DNA from: GCA-003244245 sp964250265 | GTDB taxonomy: Bacteria; Actinomycetota; Actinomycetes; Mycobacteriales; Pseudonocardiaceae | Length of the DNA: 24,473 nt | Reading direction: 5' to 3' | NCBI GenBank assembly: GCA_964250265.1 | Contig: CAXUFG010000058.1 | Location: forward strand, 1 to 24,473 | Translations under genes and position numbers: made by a program | The notes under the pieces: generated by a model | Database searches by the model: none | What the model was told of the DNA's origin: nothing | The model's input: only the letters and a program-made list of their open reading frames with translations | Part shown: positions 20,588 to 24,473 of the stretch, one piece after another | Layout: every line of letters starts with the position of its first letter | Numbering within the stretch: the stretch's first letter is position 1

Positions 20588-22957
20588 ATGTCGGCCTCCC
20601 CCGGTACCGTGGTCGCCACGATGAGTACTTCCCTTGTCACCGGCCCGCCACAGGATCTGCTCGCCGGGCTCAACCCGCAGCAACGGCTGGCGGTCGAGCA
20701 CGCCGGCTCCCCGCTGCTGATCGTGGCGGGCGCCGGATCCGGTAAGACCCGGGTGCTCGCGCACCGCATCGCCTACCTGCTCGCCCACCGCGGCGTCGCG
20801 CCCGGCCAGGTATTGGCGATCACCTTCACGAACAAGGCTGCGGCGGAGATGCGGCAACGGGTCAGCGCGCTGGTCGGTGGCCGGTCCGCGGTGATGTGGG
20901 TGTCGACGTTCCACTCGATGTGCGTGCGGATCCTGCGCCGGGAATCGACCCATCTGCCGGGGCTGAACTCGAATTTCTCCATCTACGACGCCGACGACAC
21001 CCGCCGCCTGATCGCCATGGTGGCCCGGGATCTCGACCTGGATCCGAAGCGGTACCCCGCCCGCACCCTGGCAGCGAAGGTCTCCAACCTGAAGAACGAA
21101 CTGCTCGATCCCGACGCCGCGGCCAGTGCGGCGGGCAACGACCTCGAGCGTCGAGTGGCCGAGGTCTACGCCGCCTACCAGCAGCGGCTGGCGGTATCCA
21201 ACGCGTTGGACTTCGACGACCTGATCATGCGCACCGTGGAGATGCTGCAGAGCCTGCCCGAGGTCGCCGAGCATTACCGGCGCCGGTTCCGGCACATCCT
21301 GGTCGATGAGTACCAGGACACCAACCACGCCCAGTACGAGCTGGTGTACCAGCTGGTGGGTCCCGAGACGGCAGAACCCGGTGAGCTGTGCGTGGTGGGT
21401 GACGCCGACCAGTCCATCTACGCCTTCCGGGGCGCCACCATCCGCAACATCGAGGAGTTCGAGCGGGACTTCCCGAACGCCCAGACGATCCTGCTGGAGC
21501 AGAACTACCGGTCCACCCAGACGATCCTGAGCGCGGCGAACGCGGTGATCTCCCGCAACGCCGGGCGCCGGGACAAGCGGCTGTGGTCGGCCGCCGGGGA
21601 CGGCGAGCCGATCATCGGCTACGTGGCCGACAACGAGCACGACGAGGCCGCGTTCGTCGCCTCGGAGATCGACCGCCTGGTCGACACCGGTGCGACGCGG
21701 TTCGGCGACGTGGCGGTGTTCTACCGGACGAACAACGCCTCCCGGGTGTTCGAGGAGGTGTTCATCCGGCTGGGGCTGCCCTACAAGGTGGTCGGCGGGG
21801 TGCGTTTCTATGAGCGCCGCGAGGTCCGCGATGCGCTGGCCTACCTGCGGGTGCTGGACAATCCCGAGGACACCGTGTCGCTGCGCCGGATCCTCAACAC
21901 CCCCCGCCGCGGGATCGGGGACCGCGCGGAGGCCGTGGTCGCCACCTATGCCGACCGGGAGCGGATCTCCTTCGCCGCGGCGCTGCGGGCCACCGCCGCC
22001 GGCCAGGACATCCCGCTGCTCAACCCCAGGTCCCGCAACGCGATCACCGCGTTCGTGGTGCTGATGGATGAGCTGCGGGAGAAGGTGGCCGCCGGGGCGG
22101 AGGTCGCCGACGTCCTGGATGCGGTGCTGGAGCGCACCGGGTACCGGGCCGAGCTGGACGCGTCGGAGGATCCTCAGGACGGCTCCCGGCTGGACAATCT
22201 CACCGAACTGGTGACGGTCGCGCGGGAGTTCGCCTCCGAGGGTGGGCCGGTGGTCGTCCCGGTTGCGGACGGGGGCGCCGAGCCGGGGTCGCTGGCGGCA
22301 TTCCTCGAGCGGGTCGCGCTGGTCGCCGATGCCGACCAGATTCCCGATGACGACGGATCCGGCGGCGTGGTCACCCTGATGACCCTGCACACCGCCAAGG
22401 GCCTGGAGTTCCCGGTGGTGTTCCTCACCGGCTGGGAGGACGGCCTGTTCCCGCACCTGCGCGCGCTGGGCGACCCGGCCGAGCTCGCCGAGGAGCGTCG
22501 GCTTGCCTACGTCGGGCTGACCAGAGCCCAGCACCGGCTCTTCCTCTCCCGGGCGATCACCCGGTCCGCCTGGGGCTCACCGATGAGCAATCCGGCGTCG
22601 CGCTTTCTGGCTGATGTGCCCGAGTCGCTGGTGAACTGGCGCCGGGAGGATCCCGGGCGCGCGGGCCCGGCCCAGCGCACCGTCTTCGGCCGTCGCGGTG
22701 CCGATGTCACCGGCGGTGATTCCGCGCAGGCCGGGGTCGCGGCCCGCGGATTGCGCTCGACCTCGTTCCCCGGCTGGCAGAACACCCCTGCGCTGTCGCT
22801 GGACGTCGGGGACCGGGTGAACCACGACAAGTACGGCCTGGGCACCGTGGTGGCCACCGACGGCAGCGGACCCCGGGCCACCGCGACCATCGACTTCGGT
22901 TCCTCCGGGAAGGTCCGGTTGATGCTCATCGGCGGAGTTCCCCTGGTGAAGCTCTAA
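20588..22957 (+). CDS. pcrA: ATP-dependent DNA helicase UvrD/PcrA
   Basis: This superfamily 1A helicase unwinds DNA 3' to 5' in repair and replication. All motifs are visible: Walker A GAGSGKTR at 48-55, FTNKAAAEMR, motif II VDEYQDTN, motif III GDADQSIYAFRGA, LEQNYRST, motif V TLHTAKGLEFPVVFLTGWED, and motif VI RRLAYVGLTRAQ. The C-terminal tail (GDRVNHDKYGLGTVVATDGS) is the small domain that contacts RNA polymerase in PcrA. The 789 residues match the usual length. The ATG at 20588 is used; an ATG at 20621 is also possible, although a CGTGG/CCACG hairpin sits directly before it. Its stop overlaps the PIG-L stop by 4 nt on the opposite strand. Confidence 0.95.
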   Translation: MSASPGTVVATMSTSLVTGPPQDLLAGLNPQQRLAVEHAGSPLLIVAGAGSGKTRVLAHRIAYLLAHRGVAPGQVLAITFTNKAAAEMRQRVSALVGGRSAVMWVSTFHSMCVRILRRESTHLPGLNSNFSIYDADDTRRLIAMVARDLDLDPKRYPARTLAAKVSNLKNELLDPDAAASAAGNDLERRVAEVYAAYQQRLAVSNALDFDDLIMRTVEMLQSLPEVAEHYRRRFRHILVDEYQDTNHAQYELVYQLVGPETAEPGELCVVGDADQSIYAFRGATIRNIEEFERDFPNAQTILLEQNYRSTQTILSAANAVISRNAGRRDKRLWSAAGDGEPIIGYVADNEHDEAAFVASEIDRLVDTGATRFGDVAVFYRTNNASRVFEEVFIRLGLPYKVVGGVRFYERREVRDALAYLRVLDNPEDTVSLRRILNTPRRGIGDRAEAVVATYADRERISFAAALRATAAGQDIPLLNPRSRNAITAFVVLMDELREKVAAGAEVADVLDAVLERTGYRAELDASEDPQDGSRLDNLTELVTVAREFASEGGPVVVPVADGGAEPGSLAAFLERVALVADADQIPDDDGSGGVVTLMTLHTAKGLEFPVVFLTGWEDGLFPHLRALGDPAELAEERRLAYVGLTRAQHRLFLSRAITRSAWGSPMSNPASRFLADVPESLVNWRREDPGRAGPAQRTVFGRRGADVTGGDSAQAGVAARGLRSTSFPGWQNTPALSLDVGDRVNHDKYGLGTVVATDGSGPRATATIDFGSSGKVRLMLIGGVPLVKL

Positions 22958-23784
22958 CTATGGCCGCCGACTCCTGTGAACAGATCGTCTTCAGGCGTGG
23001 CCGAACCCGTGGTATCACGGATCCGGATGTAGGTCTCGGTACCGAACGCGGAGGAGAACTGGGTGGGGGGAAGTTTCCCGGCCAGTGAGGAGCCGATCTG
23101 ACTGGCGTGCGCGTGCAACGCGGTCCGCTTCCGGTCGATGACATGGCCGACGTCGACGGTTGTCGTGATCCGTTGATCGACGGAATCCAAGATCTGCAGC
23201 GCTTCCCCGGACGGATCGGGACGCCGGATGCCGATATCGTCCAATGCTCGGTTCAGTTGCCGCCAGTAGCTGCTGCCGTGGGCCTTGTAATACAGTTTTG
23301 ACACAATCTGGCTGGAATCGACCGCGTATGTCGCGACCTGTGCCGCATGAACGTGGTCCGGATGCCGGGTACTGTGCGGATCGTAGGTGACGACGACCTG
23401 CGGCCGGTAACATTCGATGAGTGGCGTGATCCGGCTGGCAGCGGACTCGACGGCGACGCTGCAGAACGCATTGTGGCGCTGCTGGGTTCCCCATCCCGCC
23501 ATGCCGGAATCGCGATAACCGAGCAGCTCGAGATGAGTGACTCCCAGGTGAGTGCAAGCGCGGTGGAGCTCATCTCGGCGGATCGCCGCCACCTCACGGG
23601 GATCATGACCATCCTGGCCCGGCTTGACACCACCTGGCCCATCACCGAGTTCCCCATCGGTGCACGTGACGACAATGGTTCGTACGCCCTGCAGCGCATA
23701 GTGCGCAAGGATGCCGCCAGTCGAGGTGGACTCGTCGTCGGGATGGGCATGGATGGCCATAAGAGTCAACTGTTCGATGGTCAC
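22954..23784 (-). CDS. PIG-L family deacetylase (MshB/Mca-like)
   Basis: PIG-L enzymes are zinc-dependent N-deacetylases; actinomycete members act on mycothiol precursors or conjugates. The zinc motif HAHPDDE (12-18) and the distal RHPDH (140-144) are present, with GELGDGPGG and HLELLGYRDSG between. The total is 276 residues. The ORF extends to a GTG at 23835, but I choose the GTG at 23784 because family members start just before this LMAIHAHPDDE segment; no clear Shine-Dalgarno was seen. Whether it is MshB, Mca or another deacetylase cannot be decided here. It converges on pcrA, with stops overlapping by 4 nt. Confidence 0.9.
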   Translation of the reverse strand: MTIEQLTLMAIHAHPDDESTSTGGILAHYALQGVRTIVVTCTDGELGDGPGGVKPGQDGHDPREVAAIRRDELHRACTHLGVTHLELLGYRDSGMAGWGTQQRHNAFCSVAVESAASRITPLIECYRPQVVVTYDPHSTRHPDHVHAAQVATYAVDSSQIVSKLYYKAHGSSYWRQLNRALDDIGIRRPDPSGEALQILDSVDQRITTTVDVGHVIDRKRTALHAHASQIGSSLAGKLPPTQFSSAFGTETYIRIRDTTGSATPEDDLFTGVGGHS

Positions 23785-24313
23785 CGCTGGAGTGTCGCAC
23801 TGAAACATGCACCAAGCACCGGGTATCGACGCCACCGACTCACCCGAATCGCTGCGACCGCCGCGGACGCATCCCGACGGTATCTCTGACTTCCGTACCT
23901 GCCACTAGTCTCCACTGGTCTCGTGTCGAAGCAAAGTCAGTTCGTCGAGAACCAAACCGTGGTGCTGAAGCGACCTTCCACACCTCGCGAGGTGCAGGAG
24001 CACCATGCCCTTGCTGCTCGCTAGGGAGCTCAGTCCGGCATGTGCAATAATCGTGATCTTGGATCGAGACGTTGTAGCCTGCACGTCGAAAGTGCCCGGC
24101 AAGCCCAGCTTCCCGAGCCAGACGGAATTTTCTTCATCCAAGTCCAGACACGCCGCCAAGATCGTGATGAGGTCGGACTAACGCTGAGTAACCCACTGAA
24201 AAACAGCAAAAAGCCCCAAACTTCCTCTAAGCGTATCAAACCAAGAACCGGGCTCTCTTAAGGTGTGTGGGGCACTTGCCTCGCGAACGCCATCATTGAT
24301 CTAGGAGGAGACG
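23785..24313. other. Gene-poor, lower-GC stretch between the PIG-L and lectin-like genes
   Basis: Most of this stretch is visibly lower in GC than its neighbours. A minus-strand reading at 23905-24159 (84 codons, TTG start, no Shine-Dalgarno) has fairly coding-like third positions but matches no family I know; it may be a remnant or a small hypothetical gene. It contains the perfect 14-bp palindrome CACCTCGCGAGGTG (23981-23994). An A-rich patch lies at about 24195-24225. The right end holds the Shine-Dalgarno of the final gene. I see no RNA gene. Confidence 0.5.
24303..24308 (+). promoter_or_regulatory. Very strong Shine-Dalgarno of the lectin-like gene
   Basis: AGGAGG lies 5 nt before the ATG at 24314. 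It is the best Shine-Dalgarno in the window and suggests a highly translated product. Confidence 0.7.
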
Positions 24314-24473
24314 ATGTCTTGGACTAACAACGTCCCTATCCCCGACCAGACGAGCAAGGCGTCACCCGCGCTGGCGGCCCCGCCGCTTTTCGGGCCCGGC
24401 GGTGACCTGCACATGGTGCACCTGGGTAACAGCTCGAACGACATTTGGCACTCGACCTGGGACGGCTCGGAGT
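24314..24473 (+). CDS. Partial gene: repeat-type beta-propeller or lectin-like protein
   Basis: Only the first 53 residues are in the window. They contain WTNNVPIPDQTSKASPALAA, then LHMVHLGNSSNDIWHSTWDG. This unit, DQTSKASPALA followed by LHMVHLG and IWHS, resembles repeats of about 50 residues in actinobacterial propeller or sialidase-like proteins that bind sugars. No signal peptide is visible at the N-terminus. The gene is truncated by the window edge, so neither repeat number nor function is known. The low-GC stretch before it and the strong ribosome site set it apart from its neighbours and are compatible with transfer. Confidence 0.6.
   Translation, partial: MSWTNNVPIPDQTSKASPALAAPPLFGPGGDLHMVHLGNSSNDIWHSTWDGSE

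Noticed and set aside
20462..22534. 690-codon open frame on the minus strand opposite pcrA
   Set aside because: The pcrA reading shows all helicase motifs; the opposite frame is the usual high-GC shadow rich in Gly, Arg and His with no domain.

Overview
The window is high-GC DNA with the gene density, GTG/TTG starts and 1- to 4-nt stop/start overlaps of an actinomycete chromosome. The protein set agrees: a PIG-L/mycothiol-type deacetylase, two PspC-domain proteins in divergent operons, a membrane Ser/Thr kinase, MenD for menaquinone, and apparently leaderless genes. I cannot assign a genus from the sequence alone. No tRNA, rRNA, CRISPR array or intact insertion sequence was seen.

Layout. Positions 1-5000 hold a GNAT acetyltransferase (-), a SAM-dependent methyltransferase (+), a second GNAT (-), a response regulator plus GAF histidine kinase operon (-), and a third GNAT (-) divergent from a TetR regulator. 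From 5.8 to 10.9 kb there is a + strand run: a fused homocysteine S-methyltransferase/MTHFR-like protein, a PucR/CdaR-type regulator overlapping it by 1 nt and interrupted by a 100-N assembly gap inside an in-frame 15-bp tandem repeat, and menD. The 359-bp gap after menD carries a good promoter and a SAM-I-clan riboswitch in front of a RimJ/RimL-like acetyltransferase. From 11.9 to 15.6 kb two divergent operons share an inverted repeat: a PspC/LiaF-like membrane protein with a small coupled membrane protein (-), and a PspC-domain histidine kinase with its response regulator (+). Positions 15.8-18 kb carry a second methyltransferase, a probable frameshifted nitrilase remnant, and a phosphinothricin-acetyltransferase-like gene divergent from an XRE-cupin regulator; both of these appear leaderless. 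The stretch from 18 to 24.4 kb holds a Ser/Thr kinase, a small membrane protein, a chorismate mutase, the UvrD/PcrA helicase, a PIG-L deacetylase converging on it with overlapping stops, a lower-GC gap, and the start of a repeat-type beta-propeller or lectin-like gene that runs off the end.

How the genes work together. The helicase, chorismate mutase, menD and the fused methionine-cycle protein look like housekeeping genes. The two two-component systems, the kinase and the PspC proteins look like envelope or stress sensing. The five acetyltransferases and two methyltransferases are scattered accessory enzymes, two of the acetyltransferases paired with divergent regulators.

The most notable observation is the SAM riboswitch. 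It sits in front of an acetyltransferase rather than a methionine or SAM gene, has no room for the P4 hairpin of SAM-I, and ends at the Shine-Dalgarno. The next are the in-frame minisatellite inside the regulator and the MTHFR domain that lacks two expected active-site residues.
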